Source: Vampirovibrio chlorellavorus (GTDB lineage: Bacteria; Cyanobacteriota; Vampirovibrionia; Vampirovibrionales; Vampirovibrionaceae). From it: 64,000 bases of DNA. Below are positions 17,001 to 25,168 of the stretch, piece by piece. The position numbers and the translations under genes were made by a program. Location of the stretch: positions 1 through 64,000 of the forward strand of contig CAIPMU010000018.1 in the NCBI GenBank assembly GCA_903866275.1. The letters are read 5' to 3'. The notes beneath the pieces are model-generated. The model was not told where the DNA came from. It saw only the letters and a program-made list of their open reading frames with translations, and did not search any database. The first letter of the stretch is position 1; each line of letters begins with the position of its first letter.

Positions 17001-17658
17001 CGAAAATATTGTGCCGGTGCTGGAGAAACTCAAGCACAAAGTCATCGCGGAAAAACTGTTGCTGCCCAAAGTGATTTACGGTTTCTTCCCCTGCCAATCG
17101 GAGCAAAACAGCCTGCTGGTTTATGATCCCGTGCTGTGGGAAATCGAGGGCCGCAAAGCACTCTGGCAACGCTTTGACTTCCCCCGAGGCGGACAGCAAC
17201 GGCTTTGTCTTGCGGATTATTTCGCCCCGGCGGACGGAGATCGCATGGATGTGCTGGGCATGCAGATTGTGACCGTGGGACAGGAAGCCTCGCAATACGC
17301 ACAAACCCTTTTTACCAGCGGCAATTACAGCGATTACTTGTACTTCCACGGGTTCAGCGTGGAAATGGCCGAAGCGCTGGCCGAGTACTGGCATAAGCAA
17401 GTGCGCCGCGAATGGGGCATTGGCCACAAAGACGCCCCCGAGATCAAGAAGTTGTTCGCGCAAGGTTATCAGGGCTCCCGTTTTAGCCCCGGCTACCCCG
17501 CCTGCCCCAACCTGGAAGACCAGACCCAGATCTTCGCCATTTTGGAGCCCCAGCGCATTGGCCTCAGTTTGAGTGAAGAATTTATGCTGGAACCGGAAGA
17601 ATCGACTTCCGCGTTGATCGTGCATCATCCCCAAGCGCGCTATTTTGATGTACGATAG
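14089..17658 (+). CDS. metH: cobalamin-dependent methionine synthase
   Basis: Transfers the methyl group of methyltetrahydrofolate to homocysteine via enzyme-bound cobalamin. All four modules are present in 1189 residues: homocysteine-binding barrel (about 20-325) with zinc cysteines in MNCATGP (about 233) and GGCCGTTP (about 300-301); folate/pterin-binding barrel (about 345-610); cap and B12 domain with KGDVHDIGKN (His at about 746 is the cobalt ligand); and the C-terminal reactivation domain (about 930-1180) with RPSPGYP-like SRFSPGYPACP. Length is close to the E. coli enzyme. The start is the first ATG; no clear ribosome site is seen, so a few residues may be mis-assigned. The gene stands alone. 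Confidence 0.97.
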   Translation: MSPTSPRTAIRSLPDHSFFRQCQEKVLLFDGGMGSMLQTYPLNEDDFEGLEGCNEILVRTRPQVIQEIHAAYFDAGADVVETDSFGSASIVLAEYDIADQAYDLSFRAAKIAREVAQGYTDRPRFVAGSIGPTTKLPTLGHIGYDALKESYLAQVQGLVDGGADMLLIETCQDLLQTKAAIAAVHSVRRSLNRYVPTMVQVTIETTGTMLVGMDIASVVTALEPYDIDVLGMNCATGPQEMVEHVRYLSQHSPFYISCLPNAGIPENVGGKAHYHLTPDELASHLQHFVKDLGVHVVGGCCGTTPAHIKAVSSLVGQMTPGKRQPQYENSLSSLYSSVPMFQDPPPVLIGERTNSNGSKKFRDLLAEDNYDALVDIGRQQVQQGAHLLDVCTAYVGRDEIKDMTETITRFNAQLDVPLMIDSTEAPVLAQALKLIAGKAIVNSINLEDGEERLDVVLPLCHEFGAAVVALTIDEDGMAKTAQKKFEIAKRIHDLAVHTHGMTAKDLVFDTLTFTLGSGDEEFRKAGIETIEAMRLIRDAFPEVGFVLGISNISFGLKPAARHVLNSVFLHYCLEAGLSMAIINSAHILPLHRISDAERELCRQLIFDERQFAEDGTVTFDPLMALLAYYEEHSGTAVEKKTKELPAGIEDRLKYRIINGEKTGLDADINLALQDYPALAIINDILLDGMKTVGELFGKGEMQLPFVLQSAEVMKTAVAFLEPHMEKVDGGHSKGVMVLATVKGDVHDIGKNLVDIILTNNGYKVINLGIKQPLETMLTALNEHQADALGMSGLLVKSTAIMKENLIAMKERGLNMPVVLGGAALTKRFVEEDCQREYEGPVYYAKDAFSGLYAMEAIMSGTPASEMASLSAPAEFSKTLVASNAEPVYQAVGEINRGNSGLSPEDPDYTKRSDSIAVNVDIPQPPFWGSRVVTEIDLLELYPYMNQQALFAGQWQVKRGPRSAQEHEQFVAENIVPVLEKLKHKVIAEKLLLPKVIYGFFPCQSEQNSLLVYDPVLWEIEGRKALWQRFDFPRGGQQRLCLADYFAPADGDRMDVLGMQIVTVGQEASQYAQTLFTSGNYSDYLYFHGFSVEMAEALAEYWHKQVRREWGIGHKDAPEIKKLFAQGYQGSRFSPGYPACPNLEDQTQIFAILEPQRIGLSLSEEFMLEPEESTSALIVHHPQARYFDVR

Positions 17659-17688
17659 ACAGGGTATTATTGACCTGTTCTATTTGAT
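17656..17688 (+). terminator. weak terminator after metH
   Basis: Arms TAGACAGG and CCTGTTCTA (one bulge) starting in the metH stop codon, followed by TTTG. The T-run is short, so termination may be partial. Confidence 0.4.
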
Positions 17689-17869
17689 TCAGTAATCAGT
17701 GATATTAACGTGGTGATAATGCCCGCAGACATTCAGCTCAAGGGTTCATTGACCAATTCCGTCTTAATCCCTTGCAGGTTAATGCACTGAAGTGTGAATT
17801 CAATTTGAGCACACATTTAAGAGCAATTTTACTGATTAACTTGGATTTTTGCAAAGGCTTGAGGGTGCC

Positions 17870-18859
17870 ATGAATTTTCAGACCGCACGGGTGCATGCAG
17901 CCCTGTTTACCGTCAGCGTGATTTACGGCTGTTTTTATGTGGCCGTGAAAATTTTATTGAAAAGCCTGCTTCTGCCTGAATTTATCCTGCTGCGATTTGG
18001 CATCACCGCAATTATCGTCCTGATTGCGGATCAACTGATTTTCAGGAACCCGCTACCCCGCAAGAAAGATTTGCTAAAAATTACCCAGCTGGGCTTAACC
18101 GGGGTGTTTATCGTTCAAAGTCTGCTGGCGCTGGGGCTAAGCCTCACCACCAGTTTTCATTCCGCCCTGATTATGGCCACCATCCCCATTATTACCCTGA
18201 TGATTAGCCTGTTAAAAGGGCAAGAACACTACCACAGGGGCAAAATTATGGGCATGTTGATTGCCTTTGCTGGAGTAGCGGTTCTATTGTGTTCCAGTAA
18301 TCCGCGTGATCCATTGCCACCGCATTATGTACTGGGCGATGGGGTTATTTTCCTCAACGCGATTGCCTTTGCCTGGTTTTTAACCGAGAGCCGACAAATG
18401 CTGACTCAATATAATGCGTTTTCTTTTATGGCGTATTGCTATATTGTCTCTGCAATGCTGTTTGGGAGCGTTTTCGCCATCGGAAATCAAATCGGGCGGG
18501 GCAGTTTTGGACTGGAGTTTCTGCCCAGGGTGGGGCTGGAACAATGGCTGTTGATTGCCTTTGTGGTGCTCTACGCAAGTATCGGCAGTTATACCCTGAA
18601 TAACTTTGCCCTCAAGCGAACGCGGGCTTCGGTGGTGGCCATGTATATTTTTGTGCAGCCTGTGATTTCAGCGGTGGCGGCCTATTATTTGCTGGGTGAG
18701 CCATTCTCCTGGAGTATGGCGGCGGCAGCAGTGATCACTTTTGCGGGTGTGATGCTGGCGACCACCAGTCAACCCGTCCAGACCATTCCTGCGGATGTTT
18801 TTCTGGAGCAGGATCAAGAGAAAGCCAGTGGGGCCAGTGTGGAGGGCATGCCGGGTTGA
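17870..18859 (+). CDS. EamA/DMT-family inner-membrane transporter
   Basis: Ten-helix drug/metabolite transporter protein of 329 residues, made of two EamA repeats. Hydrophobic helices run from TVSVIYGCFYVAVKILL at the N-terminus to MAAAAVITFAGVMLATT near residue 300; the EamA repeat end YIFVQPVISAVAAYYLLGE is clear. Members export amino acids, nucleosides or other metabolites; the substrate cannot be read from sequence. The ATG at 17870 follows GAGGG a few bases upstream, better than the in-frame TTG at 17849. It is convergent with the flavin reductase gene, 31 bases away. Confidence 0.85.
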   Translation: MNFQTARVHAALFTVSVIYGCFYVAVKILLKSLLLPEFILLRFGITAIIVLIADQLIFRNPLPRKKDLLKITQLGLTGVFIVQSLLALGLSLTTSFHSALIMATIPIITLMISLLKGQEHYHRGKIMGMLIAFAGVAVLLCSSNPRDPLPPHYVLGDGVIFLNAIAFAWFLTESRQMLTQYNAFSFMAYCYIVSAMLFGSVFAIGNQIGRGSFGLEFLPRVGLEQWLLIAFVVLYASIGSYTLNNFALKRTRASVVAMYIFVQPVISAVAAYYLLGEPFSWSMAAAAVITFAGVMLATTSQPVQTIPADVFLEQDQEKASGASVEGMPG

Positions 18860-18890
18860 TGAGTGCCCCAGCCCGCAATCTGGTATGCGA

Positions 18891-19559
18891 TTAGCCTTTG
18901 ACCGGGCGTTCCAGTTCCAGTACATCCCGCAGTCGGGAGTAGGCGGAACCGGCCAGTCGCGCCACGGGTTGCATGCCCAAAGTGTCAATGCGGCCTGCGG
19001 AGTACAAATCGGCTCGCACATGGAAGCGCACCACCGTGCCTAGCACCACAAAGCCGCTGCCGACTGAGCCATCGCCCACCGGAACAATCTGCTGCAGCTT
19101 GCACTCCATGCTCAACGGTGATTCCAGCACACGGGGCGGTTTGACGACCACGCTGGGTGAGGGGGTCAGGCCGGACTCAGTAAACTCATTCACTTCGCGC
19201 GGAAATTCAGCCGCCGTGGTATTCATCCGGGTGAGAATGTCCTCGCTGACCACGTTGATCACGTACTCGCCTGTTTCCTCAATGTTGAGGAGGGTATCTT
19301 TCTTGCGCTCATCCGAAGCCCGCACCATGGGACAAAACAGCACCGTGGGCGGGTTGGAGCAAACGCCTGTAAAAAAACTGTAGGGCGCCAAATTCAGCGC
19401 GCCCGACGCGGATTGACTGGACACAAAGGCGATGGGCCGAGGGACTACACTGCCAATGATCAGCTTGTAGTTGTCTGTATTGCTGTTTTGAGCCGGATCA
19501 ATCAGCACGAATTGGGTATGATTGGCCGCTGAAGGATCGTGGGGCGTTTGTAAGTTCAT
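18891..19559 (-). CDS. flavin reductase-like FMN-binding protein
   Basis: A 222-residue split-barrel flavoprotein of the flavin reductase/DIM6 family, which binds FMN and may reduce flavin for a partner oxygenase. The hallmark segments are KLIIGSVVPRPIAFVSS near residue 30, NLAPYSFFTGVCSNPPTVLF, the stretch VINVVSEDI, and GDGSVGSGFVVLGTVVRFHV. The ATG at 19557-19559 begins two bases after the hmgA stop codon, so it is the second gene of an hmgA operon. Role in tyrosine breakdown is suggested by this coupling only. Its substrate and physiological electron donor are unknown. Confidence 0.85.
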   Translation of the reverse strand: MNLQTPHDPSAANHTQFVLIDPAQNSNTDNYKLIIGSVVPRPIAFVSSQSASGALNLAPYSFFTGVCSNPPTVLFCPMVRASDERKKDTLLNIEETGEYVINVVSEDILTRMNTTAAEFPREVNEFTESGLTPSPSVVVKPPRVLESPLSMECKLQQIVPVGDGSVGSGFVVLGTVVRFHVRADLYSAGRIDTLGMQPVARLAGSAYSRLRDVLELERPVKG

Positions 19560-19561
19560 GG

Positions 19562-20668
19562 CTAGGGGGCCTCTTTTTTTACTTGCCAGGACATGTAGTA
19601 CTCTTTCCATTCTGCGTTTTGGGCCTCGGGGGTCATCCGGAGCGGCTTTTCCGTGTCGACCATGACTGCGTATTCATCCGTTTCGGTCTTGTTGCGCGCC
19701 GCGTTGACCGCTTGCGGGTGAGGCCCGTGGTGAATCCCCTGGGGATGAAAGGTGATCATGCCCTCGCCAATGCCGTGACGGCTAAAAAAATCGCCCGCAT
19801 GGTAAAACAGGACTTCATCGTAATCGATGTTCCGGTGGAAGAAGGGCACTCGCTCGGCCTGCACGTCCGATTCCAGCGGACGGGGTACAAAAGAGCAAAC
19901 CACGAAGCCCTTGGCCTGCATGGTGCTGTGTACGCTGGGGGCCAGGTGCGCTCGATGGGACATGATGGGGCGAAAATCCCGGATGTTCAGCTGCCACACG
20001 GTGAGATCTCCCTTCCACCCAACGACGTCCATGGGGTTAAAGGGATAATAAACCGAAGTGATCTCGTTCAGGCGCTTGATGCGTACTTCCCATTCAGCCT
20101 CTTCTTGTATGGGCTGGGGATCCGGGGTCTTCACCACAGCTGGATCATACAGGGCGTGCTGCCCCAACAACCCGCGCTCGGGTTGCCGAATGCGGCTGAA
20201 AGATTCAATCACCAGAAAGGCGTTCTCGGCGGTTTCCGGCAGCAGGCGATAGGTGGTGCCGCGCGGAATGACCAGATAATCGCCGGGCTCAAAGTAGAGG
20301 GGGCCAAAGTCGGTTTCAAGGACACCGTGCCCCTTGTGGATGAAATAAACCTCATCCCCGTCCGCGTTGCGAAAATAGTGGGTCATGGGCTGGGTGGGGC
20401 GGGCAAAATGCAGCACCACGTCCTCGTTGTATAACAAGGGCACCCGGTCCAGAATGCTGTCCGAGCCAGTGGGGGCGGTCTTGTTGCAATCAAAGGCGCG
20501 CGGCTTGAGGGGGCCTTCAATCCGGCTCCAGCCGGTTGGGGCATGGGTGCGATAGAGGTGTGACACCGGCCCGTAAAAGCCATCGCGGCCATGCTCTTCC
20601 TCGAAGAGTCCTTCAGGAATGGCCACATGGGCTTGCAAACTCACTTTGCCTTTAATCAGCGGATACAT
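19562..20668 (-). CDS. hmgA: homogentisate 1,2-dioxygenase
   Basis: Ring-cleaving Fe(II) enzyme that turns homogentisate into maleylacetoacetate in tyrosine and phenylalanine breakdown. The 368 residues are of the shorter bacterial type (human about 445). The metal-site region is visible: FFHRNIDYDEVLFYHAGDFF, with His278 and Glu285 (or Asp284), and HPQGIHHGPHP with His314. The cupin-like N-terminal half has GDEVYFIHKGHGVLETDFG. It is followed two bases later by a flavin reductase-like gene. The next pathway enzyme (fumarylacetoacetase family) lies about 400 bases upstream in the same direction, and hppD is 15 kb away. Maleylacetoacetate isomerase is not in the window. Confidence 0.93.
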   Translation of the reverse strand: MYPLIKGKVSLQAHVAIPEGLFEEEHGRDGFYGPVSHLYRTHAPTGWSRIEGPLKPRAFDCNKTAPTGSDSILDRVPLLYNEDVVLHFARPTQPMTHYFRNADGDEVYFIHKGHGVLETDFGPLYFEPGDYLVIPRGTTYRLLPETAENAFLVIESFSRIRQPERGLLGQHALYDPAVVKTPDPQPIQEEAEWEVRIKRLNEITSVYYPFNPMDVVGWKGDLTVWQLNIRDFRPIMSHRAHLAPSVHSTMQAKGFVVCSFVPRPLESDVQAERVPFFHRNIDYDEVLFYHAGDFFSRHGIGEGMITFHPQGIHHGPHPQAVNAARNKTETDEYAVMVDTEKPLRMTPEAQNAEWKEYYMSWQVKKEAP

Positions 20669-20892
20669 CAGACCCCTCGCTTTCCGGGCAGAGTCCCCGG
20701 CACTTCACGCAACTCCCCGCGAGCATATCAAAAACAGGGCACGCCTTCCACTGCGAAGCAGGCAAGAAAACACCTGCGCCAGGATTAAAAAGCCCCCCAG
20801 GTAACCGCCAAAAACAAGTTTGAAACAGGCTCACCACCCTGACCCACCCACTCCTAACTCTCCCTACTAAAAAAAAAGCCCCAACTGCAATC

Positions 20893-21070
20893 AAAAAGAG
20901 CCAAAGGCTCCTTTCATCCATCAAAAAAGCAATCCCACCACGCGAAAGCAACGCACACTTGGCAGGGTTTGGGGGGCGCCACTGTCCCCCAATGGGGGAT
21001 GTTAGGGGGCTTGTCCCCCTAATACCAATCAGTTAGAACTGAAACCATTTTCCAGCAACCGATTAAAGCT
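20893..21070. repeat. dispersed hairpin-rich repeat, copy A
   Basis: Imperfect copy of the element at 36840-37009. Matching blocks include GGTTTGGGG, a CCCCC-AAT-GGGGG hairpin (20986-20998), TTAGGGGG/CCCCCTAA (21002-21022), ACCAA-CAG and CAGCAACCGATTAAAG-like sequence. It ends over the stop codon of the minus-strand fumarylacetoacetase gene, so in that transcript the hairpins would act as a terminator. The adjoining 20669-20892 shows no gene. Confidence 0.7.
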
Positions 21071-22076
21071 GAACCACTTTATTCCGCAGGATCCCCAAAT
21101 TCTGAATCTCCAGCTCCACTTCATCGCCGGGCTTTAGCCAGCGATCCAGCTCCAGCCCGCAGCCAAACCCCACAGTACCGGAGGCCAGAATATCCCCAGG
21201 GTAAAGGGTTTCTTCCATGGAGACATGGGCGATCATCTGTTCAAAGGTCCAGTGAGAGGTGCCGGAATTGCCATCTGACCAAAGCTCGCCGTTGATTTTG
21301 GCGGTCATGTGCAAATCGCGCGGATTGCCCACTTCGTCTTTGGTGACCAGCCACGGGCCAACTACGGTGCCAAAGTCCTTGCCCTTGGCGGGACCGAGAC
21401 GGCACATCATCTCGTGCTTCTGAATATCACGGGCGCTAAAGTCATTCATGATGGTATAGCCCACAATATAGTCGCCCGCTTCCTCCACAGGGATATTACG
21501 GCCTTCCTTGCCGATAATGCAGGCCAGTTCCAGCTCGTAATCGAGCCGACGGGTGTAGGAGGGCCAATGCAGGGTCTCTTTGTGACCCAACAGGGTATTG
21601 GGATTGCCCTTGTAATAGACGGGATAGCGATACCAGGCCTCCGGGATCGGCTCATTGCGCAACCTGAAACCGTTGGCGGTATGCGTCTCAAAGGACAAAA
21701 AGTCCCGCATCATGCGCGGATTGGGCACCGGCGTTTTCAGGAGAACTTCCGATTCTGCGTAGATCAGCCGCTGATCGTCCAGCCCCAGCAAGTCGGCAGG
21801 ATGAGAGGGGTTCAGGGAATCCAGGGCCGACAGGGTTTCCTCGGCGGCCTGCAGGGCAGGTTCGCCCAGCTCAAGAAAGGCCCGCATGTCCGGGGGGAAT
21901 AAAAAATCGGCCCAGCGGCGGGGTTGGGGGCGATGCTCTCGCTCGGCCAGCAGCCAGGCGTAAGCGCCATTTAAATCCAGAATCCAAGGCTCTGGCCAGC
22001 TTTCCAGCTGCCAAACGGCACCAATGCGCTGCATGGCGCCCAAGGGAGTTTGTATCTGGAATGTCAGCAATTTCAT
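21063..22076 (-). CDS. fumarylacetoacetate hydrolase family protein (likely fumarylacetoacetase)
   Basis: Hydrolyses fumarylacetoacetate to fumarate and acetoacetate, the last step of tyrosine breakdown, or a related acylpyruvate. The 337 residues match the bacterial two-domain form: an N-terminal domain (about 1-75, MKLLTFQIQTPLGAMQRIGAV) and the FAH barrel with FETHTANGFRLRNEPIP, YELELACIIGKEGRNI, GYTIMNDFSARDIQ and GDILASGTVGFGCGLELDR near the end. Metal-binding acids lie in ELELACIIG. It sits in line with hmgA, which supports the fumarylacetoacetase role. A TATAAT box ends seven bases before the ATG, suggesting a leaderless transcript. Confidence 0.9.
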   Translation of the reverse strand: MKLLTFQIQTPLGAMQRIGAVWQLESWPEPWILDLNGAYAWLLAEREHRPQPRRWADFLFPPDMRAFLELGEPALQAAEETLSALDSLNPSHPADLLGLDDQRLIYAESEVLLKTPVPNPRMMRDFLSFETHTANGFRLRNEPIPEAWYRYPVYYKGNPNTLLGHKETLHWPSYTRRLDYELELACIIGKEGRNIPVEEAGDYIVGYTIMNDFSARDIQKHEMMCRLGPAKGKDFGTVVGPWLVTKDEVGNPRDLHMTAKINGELWSDGNSGTSHWTFEQMIAHVSMEETLYPGDILASGTVGFGCGLELDRWLKPGDEVELEIQNLGILRNKVVQL

Positions 22077-22082
22077 ATCTCG

Positions 22083-22088
22083 ATTATA
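22083..22088 (-). promoter_or_regulatory. -10 box directly before the fumarylacetoacetase start
   Basis: TATAAT on the minus strand, followed by six bases (CGAGAT) and then the ATG at 22074-22076. Transcription would start at or next to the A of the ATG, leaving no leader. The -35 (TTTTTA at a 17-base distance) is poor. The same arrangement is seen before murJ. Confidence 0.5.
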
Positions 22089-22331
22089 CTGGTTGAAGTC
22101 GGAAATAAAAAGTCAGGACTTTCCTCGATCGGATTGCATTGCACTGTGTTTTGGCAGGGTCAATTGTAAGTACATGTGTTTCAATATCCCGGCAATTTCT
22201 CCCGCCCAGTCAACTTGTATATAATGACACTAACCCTTTTCACCGGCTCAAGTTCGATGGTTTGCTTACCCCCGCAGTTTTATTGTTCAGCGATTCCTTT
22301 TTAACGCTTACGACTCAGGATACCTCTTATT

Positions 22332-23312
22332 ATGGCGCCATTTAATGCCTTTGATCAGCACTACATCCGCACGCCAGCTTACCCGTGGCTGCTGGATGAG
22401 TCCGGCTTTGTTCGCGCCGGGCATGTCCTCAAGCTGATTGACATCTGTGGCAGCGAAGCGGCCCTGCGTCATTTGAATAGTCATGGGCGCAAGGGCTTGG
22501 TGGTTACGGCTTCGATGGATCGTACCAACTTTCACGCCCCAATTCGGCTGTGGGATATGATTCGGCTGCAAAGTCGGGTCACGCAAGTCTGGAAGCACTC
22601 CATGGAAGTGCAAGTGACCGTGCGCGCCGAGAATTTTATCAGCGGCGAATCACGCGATGTGGCCACGGCCTATCTGGTCTTTGTGGCGCTGGATGCCAAA
22701 ACCCGTGAAAAGATTGGATTTCCCACCTTTCAGGCCCTCACCCCGGAAGAAAAACGACTGGCACAGGCTGCTGACATGCGCAAAAAAAATCGGGTGGCCG
22801 AAGGCAAGACAGCGCCGTTTATTCCCATTGAGGACCGTGATAACCCGGTGGAATTGACCCGGTTGATGACCCTGAACGATGCCAATGCCCAATCCAACGT
22901 GTTTGGCGGGATTATTCTTTCCCTCATCGATGAGGTGGGCAGTCAGGTGGCCAGCCGTCAGGTGCTGGGGCAGCCCATCGTGGGTGTGCGTCAGGATCGT
23001 ATGAGCTTTATCGCGCCCACGTTCATCGGGGAAACGGTCGAGGCCAAGGCGATTATCACCAAAACCTGGAATACCTCAATGGAAGTGCAGGTTGAAGTTT
23101 ATGCCCAGAACCCCAACTACCCGGAACCCCGGCAAGTCGCTACGAGTTATCAGGTCTATGTGCGCCTGGGTCCGAATGGCCGCCCCGGCGAAGTGCCACC
23201 GGCTATCCCGGTGACCGACGCGCATAAGCAACGGGCCGACCGCGCTGATCTGCGTCGGGAAATTCGCCAGCAGGAAGAGGCCCATGAGCAAGCTCTGGTC
23301 ATTTCCGAATAA
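22332..23312 (+). CDS. acyl-CoA thioesterase with tandem hotdog domains
   Basis: Hydrolyses acyl-CoA to free acid and CoA in the cytoplasm. The 326 residues hold two hotdog domains, about 1-150 and 175-300, both of the acyl-CoA thioester hydrolase (YciA/BFIT-like) type. Each has the N/D-x-x-x-H/N-GG core region: GFVRAGHVLKLIDICGSEAA in the first and NDANAQSNVFGGIILSLIDEVGS in the second. Each is followed by the second strand with MDRTNFHAPIRLWD and QDRMSFIAPTFIGE. A charged linker (KRLAQAADMRKKNRVAEGK) joins them. Tandem domains usually form a pseudo-dimer. The second domain keeps the N-FGG motif better, so it is probably the catalytic one. Confidence 0.88.
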   Translation: MAPFNAFDQHYIRTPAYPWLLDESGFVRAGHVLKLIDICGSEAALRHLNSHGRKGLVVTASMDRTNFHAPIRLWDMIRLQSRVTQVWKHSMEVQVTVRAENFISGESRDVATAYLVFVALDAKTREKIGFPTFQALTPEEKRLAQAADMRKKNRVAEGKTAPFIPIEDRDNPVELTRLMTLNDANAQSNVFGGIILSLIDEVGSQVASRQVLGQPIVGVRQDRMSFIAPTFIGETVEAKAIITKTWNTSMEVQVEVYAQNPNYPEPRQVATSYQVYVRLGPNGRPGEVPPAIPVTDAHKQRADRADLRREIRQQEEAHEQALVISE

Positions 23313-23542
23313 GGGCGTCAGTCCGTTTTGAATACGGTGCTTTTCCTGTACACTTTAAAGCCCACTAGCATGGATAGCCCCCTCGTCGACAAGATCTTGA
23401 CCGATGGGATTGCACCGGCTCAAGGTCAGTGCTATAGGCGAATTAATCAGAACACCATACTTTTTCTGGATTCAATCCGCTTGCTAAGCCCATCATTACT
23501 CTATTTAACACTGGTATTCATACAGAAGGGATTTTTACCTCG

Positions 23543-24892
23543 ATGACCGCGACTCGCGACATGATTTCCGTTTCAACACCAGAAACAGCCACACCTCAGG
23601 ATTTGGGGCCTCAGGACATTATCATCGATAAACTGGTTTATGGCGGCGAAGGTCTGGGACGCTTGCCCAGCGGCGAAGTCATTTTCACCAACTGGAGCGC
23701 TCCGGGGGATGAACTCACCGTGTTGCCCCAACCCGGTAAACCCTTGCGCGGACAAATTCAGCAAATCCGTGCAGCCAGCCCGGATCGTATTGCGGCGACC
23801 TGCGCTGTATTTGGCCAATGTGGCGGCTGCAACTGGCAACACATCAGCGGGGAAAGCCAGCGCGACTGGAAAAACCGCATTGTGCAGGAAAGCCTGCAAC
23901 GCATTGGCAAATTTAGCGAGATTTCGGTTCCCGTCACACTGGGAGAAGACGCTACTGCTTGGGCTTATCGCAATCGCGCCCAGTGGGACGTGGAGCCAGC
24001 GGGCCCCAATGGCCCCCTGCTGGGTTATCATGCGGCCCAAAGCAAGGCCATTGTGGAGTTTGATCATTGCCACATTCTTCCGGAAGGATTGAACCAGTTG
24101 GCCCTGCAAATTCGGACGATGTTGCGGCAAAATCCCGGCCTGGCCCAAGGGCTCAAGCGCGTGGAGGCCATTCGCAATCAGGCCGGACAAACCCTGCTGA
24201 TCTTCGACAGCACGAACCGTGCTGCGAGTCTGGCGCTGGCTCACGCGTTAGAAGAAGTGATCCCTGATCTGGTTGGTGTGAGCTTCCGCAATATCAGCAA
24301 ACCGCATCCGTCGCCCGTACTGCTCACCGGGCAAAATTACCTTCGGGAAACGATGGCGGGTAAAACCTATCAGCTTTCGGCGGGCAGTTTTTTCCAGACC
24401 AACCTGCATGGAGCCAGTCAGCTTTTGAGCGTGCTGGAAGCCGCCATTTTACCGAATGCCCAAAGTTTGCTGGATATTTATGCGGGCGTGGGCGTATTCG
24501 CCATGCACTTCAGCGGGCGTGTTCCTCGCGTGCTGGCCGTGGAAAGTGCTCATAGCGCCATGGCCGATGCCAAGGAAAACCTGGGTCTCAATGGCATTAA
24601 AAACGTGGAACTCTCTCGGGGAGAAGCCCGCGCGGTCTTGCACGGGTTGAAAGAAGAATTTGATGTAGCCATCATCGACCCGCCCCGTGCCGGTTGTACC
24701 CCGGAAGTGCTGGTGTGGATCAACAAGTACGTGAAACAGCAACTGTTGTATGTGAGCTGTAACCCCACCACGCTGGCCCGCGACTTGAAAACCCTGGCTG
24801 CAGCAGGTTGGCATGTTGATCGTGTGCAACCGGTGGATATGTTCCCGCAGACATACCATATTGAGTGTGTGGCGGTTCTTCGTCGGGCCTAG
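23543..24892 (+). CDS. rlmD: 23S rRNA (uracil-C5)-methyltransferase RlmD/RumA-like
   Basis: SAM-dependent enzyme that methylates a uracil of 23S rRNA (U1939 for RlmD). The 449 residues contain an N-terminal TRAM domain (about 25-80), an iron-sulphur cluster set C87, C93, C96 (CAVFGQCGGC) and C176 (DHCHIL), and the SAM fold with LLDIYAGVGVFAMHF, IIDPPRAGC and YVSCNPTTLARDL, where Cys406 is the nucleophile. The four cluster cysteines favour RlmD over TrmA; RlmC/RlmCD cannot be excluded by eye. The ATG is preceded by AGAAGGGA about eleven bases upstream. It stands alone. Confidence 0.92.
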   Translation: MTATRDMISVSTPETATPQDLGPQDIIIDKLVYGGEGLGRLPSGEVIFTNWSAPGDELTVLPQPGKPLRGQIQQIRAASPDRIAATCAVFGQCGGCNWQHISGESQRDWKNRIVQESLQRIGKFSEISVPVTLGEDATAWAYRNRAQWDVEPAGPNGPLLGYHAAQSKAIVEFDHCHILPEGLNQLALQIRTMLRQNPGLAQGLKRVEAIRNQAGQTLLIFDSTNRAASLALAHALEEVIPDLVGVSFRNISKPHPSPVLLTGQNYLRETMAGKTYQLSAGSFFQTNLHGASQLLSVLEAAILPNAQSLLDIYAGVGVFAMHFSGRVPRVLAVESAHSAMADAKENLGLNGIKNVELSRGEARAVLHGLKEEFDVAIIDPPRAGCTPEVLVWINKYVKQQLLYVSCNPTTLARDLKTLAAAGWHVDRVQPVDMFPQTYHIECVAVLRRA

Positions 24893-25168
24893 ATTATTGA
24901 TTGAGTTTTAGCCGTCAGTTTGAACTGACTGATATTGGATTGAACCCGTTACATTTCCAAAAACTGCTGGATTGGGCGTTATTTCAGCGTGAGATGTGAA
25001 TCTATCGGTTTTGCTTGACTGCATTTTCGATTTTAATTTCAATATATCGTTACAAACCCTAAAGTTTATGTTAAAGATGACGATAAACTATGTGTAATGC
25101 GATTTTGAGCCTCGATGAATCATCACCGTTTGTGCTACTCCCCAGGAAGGACAGTGTACGGAGCAATC

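Noticed and set aside
16696-17634. 312-codon minus-strand frame opposite the metH C-terminus
   Set aside because: Shadow of the metH reactivation domain.
19583-20434. 283-codon plus-strand frame opposite hmgA
   Set aside because: hmgA on the minus strand has clear metal-site motifs; this frame has none.
20652-20951. 99-codon minus-strand frame upstream of hmgA
   Set aside because: No ribosome site, overlaps the hmgA start and runs into the repeat; Cys/Trp-rich composition looks non-coding.
8944-23538. Identical 16-mer CAGAAGGGATTTTTAC before the 46-residue peptide (minus) and before rlmD (plus)
   Set aside because: Consists mainly of a ribosome site and a T-run, so chance similarity is likely.
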